Below are positions 35,717 to 44,630 of a stretch of 64,000 bases of DNA, in pieces; positions within the stretch are counted from its first letter, which is position 1; each line of letters begins with the position of its first letter. A program made the position numbers and the translations under genes. Location of the stretch: contig NZ_FOEF01000018.1 in NCBI RefSeq assembly GCF_900110575.1, forward strand, positions 165,480-229,479, written 5' to 3'. A model generated the notes under the pieces. That model was not told the DNA's origin. It worked only from the letters and a program-made list of their open reading frames with translations, and made no database searches. The stretch is from Amycolatopsis saalfeldensis (lineage in GTDB: Bacteria; Actinomycetota; Actinomycetes; Mycobacteriales; Pseudonocardiaceae).

Positions 35717-36660
35717 AGCGAAACCTCCGCCCCGCTCCAGGCCACCCACGGCGACGTGTGGAAGTACTGCACCGAAACCGCCTCACCGAGGTCCTTGATC
35801 GTGGTCTGCAGCCCGCCGAGCCGGCGGGGCAGGTCGTCCAGCAGCGCCGACGGGTGCAGGAACTCCAGCTCGCTGCGCGCCCGGCCGACCAGCCGCAGCG
35901 CCTCGGACTTCTCGTTGCCGCGCGCGTTCACGCCCGGGTCGAGCTGGCGCAGGCAGTCCTCCGCCTGGCGCAGCGCGTGGAAGACCGAACGCGGGAACAG
36001 CGTGTCCCGCAACAGGAACTGCACCACCCGGCCGGCGTCGAGCGCGCCGCGGTTGGTGCGCAGGTAGGTGTCCTGCGCGCCGGCCGAGCTGAGCACCGTC
36101 ATCCAGCCCGGCGAGGACGCGCGGTCCGAGACCCGCGAGAGCAGCAGCCGCACGACCATGTCCGCGCGCTCCACCGAGCGGCCGAGCACCATGAACAGCC
36201 AGCCGTCGTCGCGGCTCATGGTGGAGTCGGCGAGCCCGGCGAACATCGCCGCGCGTTCCTCCACAAAGGACAGGAACGCGTGCGGTCCGGCGCGCCGGGC
36301 GTACCGCTGGCGGTCCGGGACCGCGTTCCACGTCGCATTGAGGCACTCCCACAACTCGGTGGACACGACCTCGCGCGCGCCGCGGGTGTTCTCCCTGGCG
36401 GAGTTGATGGAGCCGACGATGGACGCCGGGTTGTCCTTCGCGTACGCCACCAGCTCGGTGAGCTTCCAGACGTCCAGCGAGTCCGCCCCGTCCGTCTTGA
36501 TGCCGAGGACGGCGAGCAGCTGACGGCTCGCGTGGTCCGGGTCGACGCTCGCGTCTTCCAGCAGCTGGTGGACCGAGACGTTGAGGATGCGGGAGGTGTC
36601 GTCGGCGCGTTCGACGTACCGGCCGATCCAGTACAGCGACTCCGCGTTGCGTGCCAGCAT
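35713..36660 (-). CDS. Alpha-E domain protein
   Basis: A 315-residue all-alpha protein with the alpha-E family pattern MLARNAESLYWIGRYVERAD at the N-terminus and RSVERADMVVRLLL in the middle; two such segments reflect the internal repeat of the fold. It is the usual partner of the circularly permuted ATP-grasp and transglutaminase genes on either side, in the order ATP-grasp, alpha-E, transglutaminase. Its role is probably to bind the ATP-grasp enzyme or a product; no catalytic site is known. The ATG is preceded by GGGAGGTTCG, a strong ribosome site. Confidence 0.9.
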   Translation of the reverse strand: MLARNAESLYWIGRYVERADDTSRILNVSVHQLLEDASVDPDHASRQLLAVLGIKTDGADSLDVWKLTELVAYAKDNPASIVGSINSARENTRGAREVVSTELWECLNATWNAVPDRQRYARRAGPHAFLSFVEERAAMFAGLADSTMSRDDGWLFMVLGRSVERADMVVRLLLSRVSDRASSPGWMTVLSSAGAQDTYLRTNRGALDAGRVVQFLLRDTLFPRSVFHALRQAEDCLRQLDPGVNARGNEKSEALRLVGRARSELEFLHPSALLDDLPRRLGGLQTTIKDLGEAVSVQYFHTSPWVAWSGAEVSL

Positions 36661-36674
36661 TTTACGAACCTCCC

Positions 36675-38336
36675 TCAGCTCTGTTGCTGCTGCTGTTGCT
36701 GCTGGGCCGCGGACAGCTCCGGCCCCTGCTCGGCGGCCAGACCGTCCACTGCGGACACTTCGCCGAGCGCCGGGCGGTCCAGCTCGCGCTCCACTGTGGA
36801 CGAGCGCGAGGCGAGCACCCAGGTGTCCTTCGAGCCACCGCCCTGCGACGAGTTGACCACCAGGCTGCCTTCGGGCAGCGCCACCCTGGTCAGCCCGCCG
36901 GGCAGCACGAAGATGTCCTTGCCGTCGTTCACGGCGAACGGCCGCAGGTCCACGTGCCGCGGCGCCAGCCGGTCGTCCACCTTGGACGGCACGGTGGACA
37001 GCTGCACCACCGGCTGCGCGATCCAGCCGCGCCGGTTCGCGCGCACCTTGCGGCGCAGCGCGTCCAGCTCCTTCTTGTCCGCCTCCGGGCCGAACACGAT
37101 GCCGTAGCCGCCGGAGCCCTCGACGGGCTTGACCACCAGCTCGTCGGTATGCTGCATGACGTGGTCGAACTCGTCCGGCAGCCAGCACCGGAAGGTGTCC
37201 ACATTGGGCAGCAGCGGCTTCTCGCCCAGGTAGTAGCGCACCATTTCGGGCACGTAGGTGTACATCAGCTTGTCGTCGCCGACGCCGTTGCCGATGGCGT
37301 TCGCGACCACCACGTTGCCGGAGCGGGCCGCGTTGAGCACCCCGGCGACGCCGAGCACGGAGTCCGGCCGGTAGTGCACGGGGTCGAGGAACTCGTCGTC
37401 GATCCGCCGGTAGATCACGTCCACCGGCCGCTCGCCCTCGGTGGTGCGCAGGTAGACGACGTTGTCGCGGCAGAACATGTCGCGGCCCTCGACCAGTTCC
37501 ACGCCCATCTGGCGGGCGAGCAGCGAGTGCTCGAAGTAGGCCGAGTTGTAGACGCCCGGGGTGAGCACCACGACCGTCGGGTCGGCGACGTTCGGCGCGG
37601 CCGCCGCGCGCAGGGCCCGCAGCAGGTGGGACGCGTAGTCGCCGACCGGCCGTACCCGGTGCTGGGCGAACAGGTCCGGGAACACCCGAGCCATGGTCCG
37701 GCGGTTCTCCATCACGTAGGAGACCCCGGACGGATTGCGGAGGTTGTCTTCCAGCACGCGGAAGGTGCCCTCCTCGTCGCGCACCAGGTCCACACCGGAC
37801 ACATGGATGCGGACGCCGTTGGGCGGGTTGATGCCGTAGGCCTCGCGCTGGAAGTGCTCGCAGGAGGTGATCAGCCGGCGCGGCAGCACGCCGTCACGCA
37901 GGATCTGGCGGTCGCCGTAGATGTCCGCCAGGAACGCCTCGAGCGCACGCACCCGCTGCGCCACCCCGCGTTCGAGCTTGGCCCATTCGGCGGCCTGGAT
38001 CACGCGGGGCACCAGGTCCAGCGGGAACGGCCGCTCCTGGCCGGACAGCGAGAACGTGATGCCCTGGTCGACCATCGCGCGGTCGAGCGCCGAGGAGCGG
38101 TTCGTGAGGTCGGCGGCGTCAAGCGAGGCGATGGACTCGTACAACGCGCGGTACGGCCCCCGCACGATGCCCTCGCCGTCGAACATCTCGTCGTACGCTC
38201 CGGCGTGCGGCCGCTCCGGCGCGAGATACCCGTCGAACTGCGCGCCGGGCTTCCCGGCGCGCCGCCCCTTCACCGCTCGCGCACGTCGCCCGGCCGGCGG
38301 CAGGCGGGGACCCGGGGAACTGTTCATGGTCGACAT
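36675..38336 (-). CDS. Circularly permuted ATP-grasp enzyme with poly-glutamine tail
   Basis: A 553-residue protein of the circularly permuted ATP-grasp family, expected to form peptide or amide bonds using ATP. Family segments include FDGYLAPERPHAGAYDEMF, SGVDLVRDEEGTFRVLEDNLRNPSG, VIYRRIDDEFLDP and ELVVKPVEGSGGYGI (nucleotide-binding). The last residues are an unusual run of eight glutamines before the terminal serine, encoded by CAG/CAA repeats; it is not part of the family core. The start is the ATG giving MSTMNSSPG; an ATG nine bases downstream is also possible. First gene of the ATP-grasp/alpha-E/transglutaminase operon; divergent from the amino-acid importer. Confidence 0.88.
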   Translation of the reverse strand: MSTMNSSPGPRLPPAGRRARAVKGRRAGKPGAQFDGYLAPERPHAGAYDEMFDGEGIVRGPYRALYESIASLDAADLTNRSSALDRAMVDQGITFSLSGQERPFPLDLVPRVIQAAEWAKLERGVAQRVRALEAFLADIYGDRQILRDGVLPRRLITSCEHFQREAYGINPPNGVRIHVSGVDLVRDEEGTFRVLEDNLRNPSGVSYVMENRRTMARVFPDLFAQHRVRPVGDYASHLLRALRAAAAPNVADPTVVVLTPGVYNSAYFEHSLLARQMGVELVEGRDMFCRDNVVYLRTTEGERPVDVIYRRIDDEFLDPVHYRPDSVLGVAGVLNAARSGNVVVANAIGNGVGDDKLMYTYVPEMVRYYLGEKPLLPNVDTFRCWLPDEFDHVMQHTDELVVKPVEGSGGYGIVFGPEADKKELDALRRKVRANRRGWIAQPVVQLSTVPSKVDDRLAPRHVDLRPFAVNDGKDIFVLPGGLTRVALPEGSLVVNSSQGGGSKDTWVLASRSSTVERELDRPALGEVSAVDGLAAEQGPELSAAQQQQQQQQS

Positions 38337-38484
38337 CCTGACGCACAGCGAGCCCCCGGCGCGACACTCACCGTCATACCTGTCCAGTGCGAAACGGCCC
38401 CGTAACGTACGGGTGCTGGGCATACCCGCTTACGAGTGGCAATATGCGTGCTCTCGACAGTTGAGAACTACGAGGAGTGACGAA

Positions 38485-39423
38485 GTGGCCCGAGGACACC
38501 AGATGAAGGCGCTCGCCCTTCTCCCTGCTTTCGCGCTGGTCGGCCTGACCATGGCCTGCGGTGCGGGCGGAAGCGGCGCGGGTGACGCCGGGGGCAATTC
38601 CTCCGCGGCGGCCCCGGGCGGCTCGGCGGACATCCCGGCGGCGGCCAAGGACGACAAGCTCGCGGCGATGGTCCCGGCCGCGATCTCGGCCGACGGCAAG
38701 ATCCTGGTCGGCCAGGACCAGAGCTACCCGCCGAACGAGTTCCAGGACGAGAGCGGCAAGGTCAGCGGCTTCGACGTCGACCTGGGCACCGCGATCGGGC
38801 AGAAGCTCGGACTGAAGATGGAGTTTCAGAACGCCGCCTTCGACGGCATCATCGTCGGCGTTGAGGCAGGCAAGTATGAGATGGCGATGTCCTCGTTCAG
38901 CATCAACGCCGAACGGCTCCAGACCGTCGACATGATCAGCTACTACAAGGCCGGCACCTCGATGGCCGTGCTCAAGGGCAACCCCGACAAGCTGAGCGTC
39001 GACGACCTCTGCGGCAAGAAGATGGGCGTCCAGAAGGGCACCACGCAGGTCGACGACCTGCAGAAGCGCTCCGACGCCTGCACGGCCGCGGGGAAGCCGG
39101 CCATCGAGGTCACCCAGCTGCAGGCCCAGACCGACGTCAACCTGGCGCTCACGGCCAAGCGCGTGCAGGGCGAGCTGGCCGACTCCCCGGTCGTCGACTA
39201 CGCGGTGAAGCAGACCGGCGGGCAGCTCGAGGTCGTCGGCGCGCCGTATGACACCGCGCCGTACGGCATCGTGCTGAAGAAGGGCAGCGGTGACTACGGC
39301 AAGGCGGTGCAGGGCGCGGCCCAGGCCCTGATCACCGACGGCACCTACAAGAAGATCCTGGAGAAGTGGGGTCTTTCGAGCGCCGGCGCGGTCGCCACGT
39401 CCGAGATCAACCCGGCTTCCTGA
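38485..39423 (+). CDS. Polar amino-acid ABC transporter substrate-binding lipoprotein
   Basis: A 312-residue extracytoplasmic solute-binding protein of family 3. The lipobox LTMAC places the lipidated cysteine at residue 25, after a short hydrophobic signal; a glycine/alanine linker follows. The binding domain has ILVGQDQSYPPNEFQDESGK, GFDVDLGTAIGQKLG, FDGIIVGVEAGKYEMAMSS and ATSEINPAS at the end. It should deliver glutamine, glutamate or another polar amino acid to the permease. The GTG at 38485 has GAGGAG at the correct spacing; an ATG at 38503 is an alternative. First gene of a three-gene importer operon. The open frame upstream to 37921 is shadow sequence of the ATP-grasp gene. Confidence 0.9.
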   Translation: MARGHQMKALALLPAFALVGLTMACGAGGSGAGDAGGNSSAAAPGGSADIPAAAKDDKLAAMVPAAISADGKILVGQDQSYPPNEFQDESGKVSGFDVDLGTAIGQKLGLKMEFQNAAFDGIIVGVEAGKYEMAMSSFSINAERLQTVDMISYYKAGTSMAVLKGNPDKLSVDDLCGKKMGVQKGTTQVDDLQKRSDACTAAGKPAIEVTQLQAQTDVNLALTAKRVQGELADSPVVDYAVKQTGGQLEVVGAPYDTAPYGIVLKKGSGDYGKAVQGAAQALITDGTYKKILEKWGLSSAGAVATSEINPAS

Positions 39424-39451
39424 GGCCGTCTGAGATAGGACGTAGTTTCCC

Positions 39452-40387
39452 GTGTCCAGTTCTTCCGACGCGCCTCCGTCCGAGGCCTCCGTCGACACCG
39501 AACCCATCAAGGCCGTCCCGGTGCGCCATTACGGGCGCTGGGTGGCCGGGGTGGTCATCCTCTTCCTCGCGTTCATCATCGTCCGCAGCATCATCACGAA
39601 CGACAACCTGCAGTGGCCGGTCGTCGGGGACTATCTGTTCAACGACCGCATCCTGCGCGGTTTGCAGAACACGCTGATCTTGACCGTGATCTCGATGGTC
39701 GTCGGCATTCTGGGCGGTGTTCTGCTGGCCGTCATGCGGCTTTCGCCGAACCCGCTGACCAAGGGTGCGGCGGGGATCTACATCTGGCTGTTCCGCGGCA
39801 CGCCGCTGATCACGCAGCTGGTGTTCTGGAACTTCCTGGCGTACGCGTACCCGCGACTCGGACTGGGCATCCCGTTCGGCCCGGAGTTCGTGTCGTGGGA
39901 CACGAACACACTGATCAACCAGTTCACCGCGTCGTTGCTGGGCCTCGGGCTCAACGAAGCGGCATACATGGCGGAGATCGTGCGCAGTGGTATCCAGTCG
40001 ATCGACAGCGGTCAATTGGAAGCGGCGTCCGCGCTGGGCATGAAGCGCACCACGACGTTGCGCCGGATCATCTTGCCGCAGGCCATGCGCGTGATCGTCC
40101 CGCCGACCGGCAACGAGACGATCGCGATGCTGAAGACGACGTCTCTGGTCGTCTCGATCGGCTACTTCGAGCTGATGGTCGCGGCGCAGTCCATTTATGC
40201 ACAGAACTACAAGATCATTCCCCTGCTCCTCGTGGCCGTGGTCTGGTACCTGTTCATGACGTCGATCCTGACGATCATCCAGATACAGATCGAAAAGCGG
40301 TTCGCGCGCGGCAGTTCGCGGGCGGTTCCCGTTCGCGCGGCCTGGCGTAACCGGCTGTTCAGCAGGGGCGGAGGCAACGTCACATGA
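39452..40387 (+). CDS. Polar amino-acid ABC transporter permease
   Basis: A 311-residue permease of the His/Glu/Gln (HisMQ-type) family, with an N-terminal cytoplasmic extension and about six membrane segments. The conserved EAA loop, EAASALGMKRTTTLRRIILPQA, which docks to the ATPase, lies at about residues 190-212. The GTG start follows the solute-binding gene by 28 bases and its stop overlaps the ATPase start (ATGA). It should form a homodimer with the ATPase to import the substrate delivered by the upstream lipoprotein. Confidence 0.9.
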   Translation: MSSSSDAPPSEASVDTEPIKAVPVRHYGRWVAGVVILFLAFIIVRSIITNDNLQWPVVGDYLFNDRILRGLQNTLILTVISMVVGILGGVLLAVMRLSPNPLTKGAAGIYIWLFRGTPLITQLVFWNFLAYAYPRLGLGIPFGPEFVSWDTNTLINQFTASLLGLGLNEAAYMAEIVRSGIQSIDSGQLEAASALGMKRTTTLRRIILPQAMRVIVPPTGNETIAMLKTTSLVVSIGYFELMVAAQSIYAQNYKIIPLLLVAVVWYLFMTSILTIIQIQIEKRFARGSSRAVPVRAAWRNRLFSRGGGNVT

Positions 40388-41157
40388 CCGCGGTCGTTTC
40401 CGCGCAGCGGATCTGCAAGAGCTTCGGCAGCCTCGAAGTGCTCAAGGGCATCGACCTCGAGGTGCACGACAGCGAGGTGCTCTGCCTGATCGGCCCATCC
40501 GGCTCGGGCAAGTCCACGCTGCTGCGCTGCATCAACCACCTGGAGAAGATCGACGCCGGCCGCCTGTACGTCGACGGTGTCCTGGTGGGCTACCGCCAGC
40601 GCGGCGACAAGCTGCACGAGCTGCGCGAGAAGGAAGTCGCGTTCCAGCGCAAGGACATCGGCATGGTGTTCCAGCGCTTCAACCTCTTCCCGCACATGAC
40701 GGCGCTGGAGAACGTCATGGAGGCGCCGATCCAGGTCCGCCGCGAGCCGAAGGCGCAGGTCCGCGAGCGGGCGCTGGAGCTGCTGGAGCGCGTCGGCCTC
40801 GGGGACAAGGCGCCGAACTATCCGGCGCAGCTCTCGGGCGGGCAACAGCAGCGCGTGGCCATCGCTCGTGCCTTGGCGATGCAGCCCAAGCTGATGCTCT
40901 TCGACGAGCCGACGTCAGCCCTGGACCCGGAACTGGTCGGCGACGTCCTGGGCGTCATGCGCCAACTGGCGAAGGACGGCATGACGATGGTCGTGGTCAC
41001 CCACGAAATGCAGTTCGCCCGCGAGGTCGCCGACAAGGTCCTCTTCATGGACGGCGGCGTGGTGGTCGAGGAGGGCCCGCCGGCGCAGGTGATCGGAAAT
41101 CCTCAGCACGAACGTACGAAGGAATTCCTGGCACGGGTTTTGAACCCGAACGCTTGA
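40384..41157 (+). CDS. Polar amino-acid ABC transporter ATP-binding protein
   Basis: A 257-residue ATPase of the GlnQ type. Walker A is GPSGSGKST, the Q-loop is in MVFQRFNLFPHMTALENV, the signature is LSGGQQQRVAIARALAM, and Walker B is MLFDEPTSALDPE, followed by the H-loop TMVVVTHEM. It powers amino-acid uptake with the permease encoded just upstream (ATGA overlap). Last gene of the operon; a strong terminator follows 11 bases after the stop. Confidence 0.92.
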   Translation: MTAVVSAQRICKSFGSLEVLKGIDLEVHDSEVLCLIGPSGSGKSTLLRCINHLEKIDAGRLYVDGVLVGYRQRGDKLHELREKEVAFQRKDIGMVFQRFNLFPHMTALENVMEAPIQVRREPKAQVRERALELLERVGLGDKAPNYPAQLSGGQQQRVAIARALAMQPKLMLFDEPTSALDPELVGDVLGVMRQLAKDGMTMVVVTHEMQFAREVADKVLFMDGGVVVEEGPPAQVIGNPQHERTKEFLARVLNPNA

Positions 41158-41168
41158 GTTCCGTCTGA

Positions 41169-41207
41169 CCGGTGTGGCCGCCTCTCGTTTCGGGGCGGCC
41201 ACACCGG
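41169..41207 (+). terminator. Rho-independent terminator after amino-acid importer
   Basis: A 14-bp stem CCGGTGTGGCCGCC / GGCGGCCACACCGG with an 11-base loop is followed by TTT. It ends the three-gene importer operon; the convergent EspG-like gene ends two bases beyond, so it may also act on that transcript. Confidence 0.85.
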
Positions 41208-41209
41208 TT

Positions 41210-41956
41210 TCAGCGCCCGCTGCGCAGCTCGCCTTCCAGCTGCTGGACTTTCTTCGCAATGTCCTGCGGCCCGGCGCCCGCCAGGCTGACCCAGCCGGAC
41301 TTGTCGACGCCGAACAGGATGCGGCCCTGCTCGGTGTCGACCCAGCCGGGCGGGTTTTCGTTGCGCAGGCGCTTTCCGCGGCTGTCGCGCACGGCGACGT
41401 ACAGCCGTCCGAAGTAGGTGTGCGGGGCTTTCAGCCACTGCAGCACCTTCTTGGCGTCGCGGATGCTCGGGTTGCTGGTGCTGGGGATGTCGCCGCTCTT
41501 GATCAGGTTCAGGTCGGTGTCGGAGCAGTTCAGGGACGCAATGCGGGCGGCGGGCGCTTCCGGCAGCATCGCTGTGAACTCGCGTGCCAGCGCATCCGGC
41601 GTACACGGTGCCAAGTAGAGCGTCTGGTTCACCGCGACCACCGACACCGCGTCCCGCCCACTCGCCGCGACCCGGACGGTCCGCTCACCCTGGTCCGACT
41701 TGACCCACGAGTAGTACTCGACGCCGGGCCGCTGCAGGACGTTGAGCGTCTCGACGAAGTCGTCGTCCAGACGCCCGCCCCGCACCAGACCACGCTGAGC
41801 CAGCTCGGCGTCCGTGTCGGCCGCCAGCTGCCGCCGCTCGTCCGGCGAGTACCACAACGCGCCGCGAACGAGCGTCGGGTGGATGTCGCCGAGGTTCTGG
41901 CGTTCGAGCAGCACCTCGTAGGTCTGCAGGCTCAGCTCCACGGGCTTGCGCAGCAC
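41210..41956 (-). CDS. EspG-family type VII secretion chaperone
   Basis: A 248-residue protein of the ESX secretion-associated EspG family, cytosolic chaperones that bind PE/PPE-type substrates and deliver them to the type VII secretion machinery. Characteristic parts are the N-terminal strand ELSLQTYEVLLERQNLGDIHP, the middle LYLAPCTPDALAREF and a C-terminal FGRLYVAVRD...NPPGWVDTEQGRIL. It lies downstream of the PPE-like gene on the same strand, 27 bases away, which is the expected substrate-chaperone pairing. No secretion ATPase or core ESX component is in the window. Confidence 0.82.
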   Translation of the reverse strand: MLRKPVELSLQTYEVLLERQNLGDIHPTLVRGALWYSPDERRQLAADTDAELAQRGLVRGGRLDDDFVETLNVLQRPGVEYYSWVKSDQGERTVRVAASGRDAVSVVAVNQTLYLAPCTPDALAREFTAMLPEAPAARIASLNCSDTDLNLIKSGDIPSTSNPSIRDAKKVLQWLKAPHTYFGRLYVAVRDSRGKRLRNENPPGWVDTEQGRILFGVDKSGWVSLAGAGPQDIAKKVQQLEGELRSGR

Positions 41957-41983
41957 CGTACTTTCCCCTCCCCCTAGGTACGC

Positions 41984-43249
41984 CTAAGCCCCGATCACCG
42001 GTGGCGTCGGCTTGTCCCCGTCGTAACCGCCGAAGATGGAGTCCGGGTCCTCTTCGGACAGCAGGATCTTGCGCTGGTGCTCTTCGTCCTCCGCGCCCTT
42101 GCCGCCCTTGGCCCCCTGGCCCATGCCGCCCATCCCGGACTGCCCCTTGGCCCCGGCGGCGCCTGCGCCCATCCCGGACCTCGCGGCGCCGGCACTTTCG
42201 CCGACCGCGCCCGCTCCGCTGCCTGCCCCGCCTCCGATACCGGCACGGCCGCCCGTGGCCGCCCCGCCCCCGCCGAAGCCACCTGACTTGGATCCGCCGC
42301 CGCTGCCTGGCCCGAACCCGCCGCTGCCTCCGCTTCCACTTCCACTTCCGCCGAACCCGCCGACAGGCCCGAATCCACCGGAGAACCCGCCGCCGCCGGA
42401 ACCTCCGCCGGGTCCGCTACCTCCAGGCCCGAACCCATTGCCGGCCCCACCGGCCACCGGACCGCCGTGCACAAGCGGCGGCGAAGGATTCGCCCAGGCC
42501 GCACTGGTGTGATCATCCCCAGGCGCCCCCGGCGACGGCACGTTCACCCCACCACCCGGCCCACCCCCATGACTCCCCGGCGGCGGAGGCGCCTGATACC
42601 CCGCCGCCCCCGGCGGCGCGTGGTAGGCGCTGGGACCGCCGCTGTAACCACCGGAATGGCTGGAGGAATGGCCGCCACTGCCAGAGCTGTGGTGCCCACC
42701 GGAAGTCCCGGGGCCAACCGGATCGGGCGTGACCCCACCAGCCGACACATTCGGATCATGCGCGGCGGGATAGTCCATCGGGAGCGTCTCGGTCCGCGGC
42801 TGACTGCTTTGCGAGTAGCCGTTGTAGATCTCGACGTTCTGCTTCGTTTTGTTGTCGTATTCGGCGGCCTTGATCTCGTCATCGCTCGCGCCGATGGACA
42901 GCCAGTCTTCGAGACTGTCGTCGTCCGGTCTGGTTTGGTCAACCGGAACGACGTTGTTCTTGGCGTAGTTGAAAGCAGCGGACTGCTGTTCGATGGATTG
43001 CCGCATGCTCTCCATCTTTTGCGCCGCAGTGCGAGACGTGACAATAAGCGGGGAGAGACCGGCCTTTCCGCTGTCGGCGGCCTTGCCTTTCCACAACGAG
43101 TCGAGTGCGGTCTGGCTATCGGTGAGCTTGGTGGCCACGTCCTCGTGGATCGTGTTCAGCTGACTGCAGCCGTGCCCCATCGCGTCCAGCCCGGTGGTAT
43201 CTCCTGGATCGTGAAGCTGGTTGTAGATGTCGAATCCGCTTTGAGGCAT
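41984..43249 (-). CDS. PPE-like type VII secretion substrate, Gly/Pro-rich C-terminus
   Basis: A 421-residue protein. Residues 1-110 are helical with WXG100/PPE-type spacing: LNTIHEDVATKLTDSQTALDSLWKGKAADS (the WKGK turn replaces WxG), followed by a second helix. Residues 150-400 are low-complexity glycine, proline and serine, with long GGSGGGG-like stretches and GAG/GAGA-like repeats. The C-terminus ends IFGGYDGDKPTPPVIGA. It is probably exported by a type VII system with its adjacent EspG chaperone. The low-complexity region is unlikely to fold and may be an extracellular linker. It lies between EspG and DUF3558 genes on the same strand. Confidence 0.82.
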   Translation of the reverse strand: MPQSGFDIYNQLHDPGDTTGLDAMGHGCSQLNTIHEDVATKLTDSQTALDSLWKGKAADSGKAGLSPLIVTSRTAAQKMESMRQSIEQQSAAFNYAKNNVVPVDQTRPDDDSLEDWLSIGASDDEIKAAEYDNKTKQNVEIYNGYSQSSQPRTETLPMDYPAAHDPNVSAGGVTPDPVGPGTSGGHHSSGSGGHSSSHSGGYSGGPSAYHAPPGAAGYQAPPPPGSHGGGPGGGVNVPSPGAPGDDHTSAAWANPSPPLVHGGPVAGGAGNGFGPGGSGPGGGSGGGGFSGGFGPVGGFGGSGSGSGGSGGFGPGSGGGSKSGGFGGGGAATGGRAGIGGGAGSGAGAVGESAGAARSGMGAGAAGAKGQSGMGGMGQGAKGGKGAEDEEHQRKILLSEEDPDSIFGGYDGDKPTPPVIGA

Positions 43250-43250
43250 T

Positions 43251-43856
43251 TCAGCTCGCCGCCTTCAGTCGCGTGATTTCCGCGGCAGCGATCTGTTCCG
43301 CCATCTTGCACGGGTCTGCAAGTGCAGGATTCCCGGTCCGGAGTTGGGTGTTGACCGTGTAGGTCAAGTCATCGCGAACTCCGACAGCCAGTGCGCACGA
43401 GCCCGCTCCCTCATCGCCGGCGCTGTACACGACCGCCGGGTAGCCCTCGACGGGTGCGTGCGGTTGGAAGGTTGAGAGGCGGCCGGCCTGGTTCTCCAGG
43501 TAGAGGCTGTTGAGGCCACGTTTGTTGCCGGCGTAGAAGCCTCCGCTGACATTCCCGGTGCTGCCGTCGAACGTCCACTGGCATGACTTGCCGACGATCG
43601 ACTCGGCGATGCTGGTGCCCTTGACCTTTCCGCCCACCTTTTCGATCTCGCTGATAGGCAAAGCGGAACATGGGTCGGTCACGTACGGAGCCGTGTTTGT
43701 CAGAGGCTGCGACACTTTCGGGGCAAGCATCGGTTCAGCCCCTGGTGAGCTCGACGCCGCAGGCGAGGGCTGCCCGGACGTCGAACCGCCGCACCCGGTC
43801 AGCAGCGCTGCCGCCGTGCTGATGAGGGCGAGCTGACAGACGATTCGGATTCGCAT
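43251..43856 (-). CDS. DUF3558-domain lipoprotein
   Basis: A 201-residue secreted lipoprotein. The signal sequence ends with LLTGCGG (lipidated cysteine near residue 21), then an S/P-rich linker, then a DUF3558 domain: DPCSALPISEIEKVGGK, CQWTFDG and YTVNTQLRTGNPALADPCKMAEQIA. Two cysteine pairs probably form disulphides. DUF3558 proteins are common at the surface of mycolic-acid actinomycetes and relatives and are often encoded beside ESX genes, as here. The ATG at 43856 overlaps the stop of the upstream gene (TGATG); a TTG one codon upstream is also possible. It is followed one base after its stop by the PPE-like gene. Confidence 0.85.
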   Translation of the reverse strand: MRIRIVCQLALISTAAALLTGCGGSTSGQPSPAASSSPGAEPMLAPKVSQPLTNTAPYVTDPCSALPISEIEKVGGKVKGTSIAESIVGKSCQWTFDGSTGNVSGGFYAGNKRGLNSLYLENQAGRLSTFQPHAPVEGYPAVVYSAGDEGAGSCALAVGVRDDLTYTVNTQLRTGNPALADPCKMAEQIAAAEITRLKAAS

Positions 43857-44368
43857 CAAACGACCTTCCCTGGGCCGCGAAACGCGTCGATCGCGGCTTG
43901 GTCCTGCTTCACATACGCAGTGCGGATTTGCTTCAGGGTCTCTACGTACGACTGAAGGTAGTCGACGGTCCCGCGAAGAAACTCGTTGTATGCCGTCGTG
44001 GCACGGCCGGCGGCCGTCATGTAGTCCTTGCTGGCACCGTCCGAGCCCGGGTAGCCCAGCTGCGCGAACTGGTAGCCGATGGTTCGTGCCTGTGAGTAGT
44101 CGCTGTCGAGGCTGTCCTCGAGCTGCTGGATCACCTTGTCCATCGCCGCAGCGTCGAACTTCCAGCCGCCGTTCCCCGCAGCCGCGGCGAAGTCGGCTTT
44201 CGCCTGGCCGGCTCCCAGTGCCGTGAAGTCCGGTGGCGGCCCGCTCGTCGTGGTCTGGCCGACCACCGGCAAAGGCACTGGCGGGCTCCCCGGCGCAGGT
44301 GCATTTTGCCCCGGCGTGGTCAGCTCGTTCATCACGCCCGGGAGTCCACCCGTGGTTCCATCTGGCAT
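43856..44368 (-). CDS. Type VII cluster helical protein of unknown function
   Basis: A 170-residue protein. Residues 1-65 are proline- and glycine-rich. The second half is helical with WKFDAAAMDKVIQQLEDSLDSDYSQARTIG and YLQSYVETLKQIRTAYVKQDQAAIDAF, similar in length and spacing to WXG100-type or ESX-associated substrates, but no WxG is present. The ATG at 44368 has a strong GGGGAGG site; the longer frame reaching to 44560 is not supported. It is the first gene of a cluster with DUF3558, PPE-like and EspG genes and is probably secreted or a partner of the PPE-like protein. Confidence 0.78.
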   Translation of the reverse strand: MPDGTTGGLPGVMNELTTPGQNAPAPGSPPVPLPVVGQTTTSGPPPDFTALGAGQAKADFAAAAGNGGWKFDAAAMDKVIQQLEDSLDSDYSQARTIGYQFAQLGYPGSDGASKDYMTAAGRATTAYNEFLRGTVDYLQSYVETLKQIRTAYVKQDQAAIDAFRGPGKVV

Positions 44369-44630
44369 TGTCGTGCCTCCCCGCACGGGCCGCTCAGGTC
44401 CTGGGGTGCGGCCTACCCTCTGTTCTCTTCCAGCTCCGGCTAGTGACCTTAGCAGGGATGGAACGGGCACATGTCCGGTTCCGGCAAGATCACCCGACTC
44501 AAGCGGCACCCGCGGGTCATCACCAAGAGTAGTCATGTGTCGAACGCCGGGTAACAACAAAGCCCAGCTGACCGGGCTACTCCATTAGGCCGCTTGCGTC
44601 CCCGGCGTTCATCCGATTCGCTGGGGGCCG

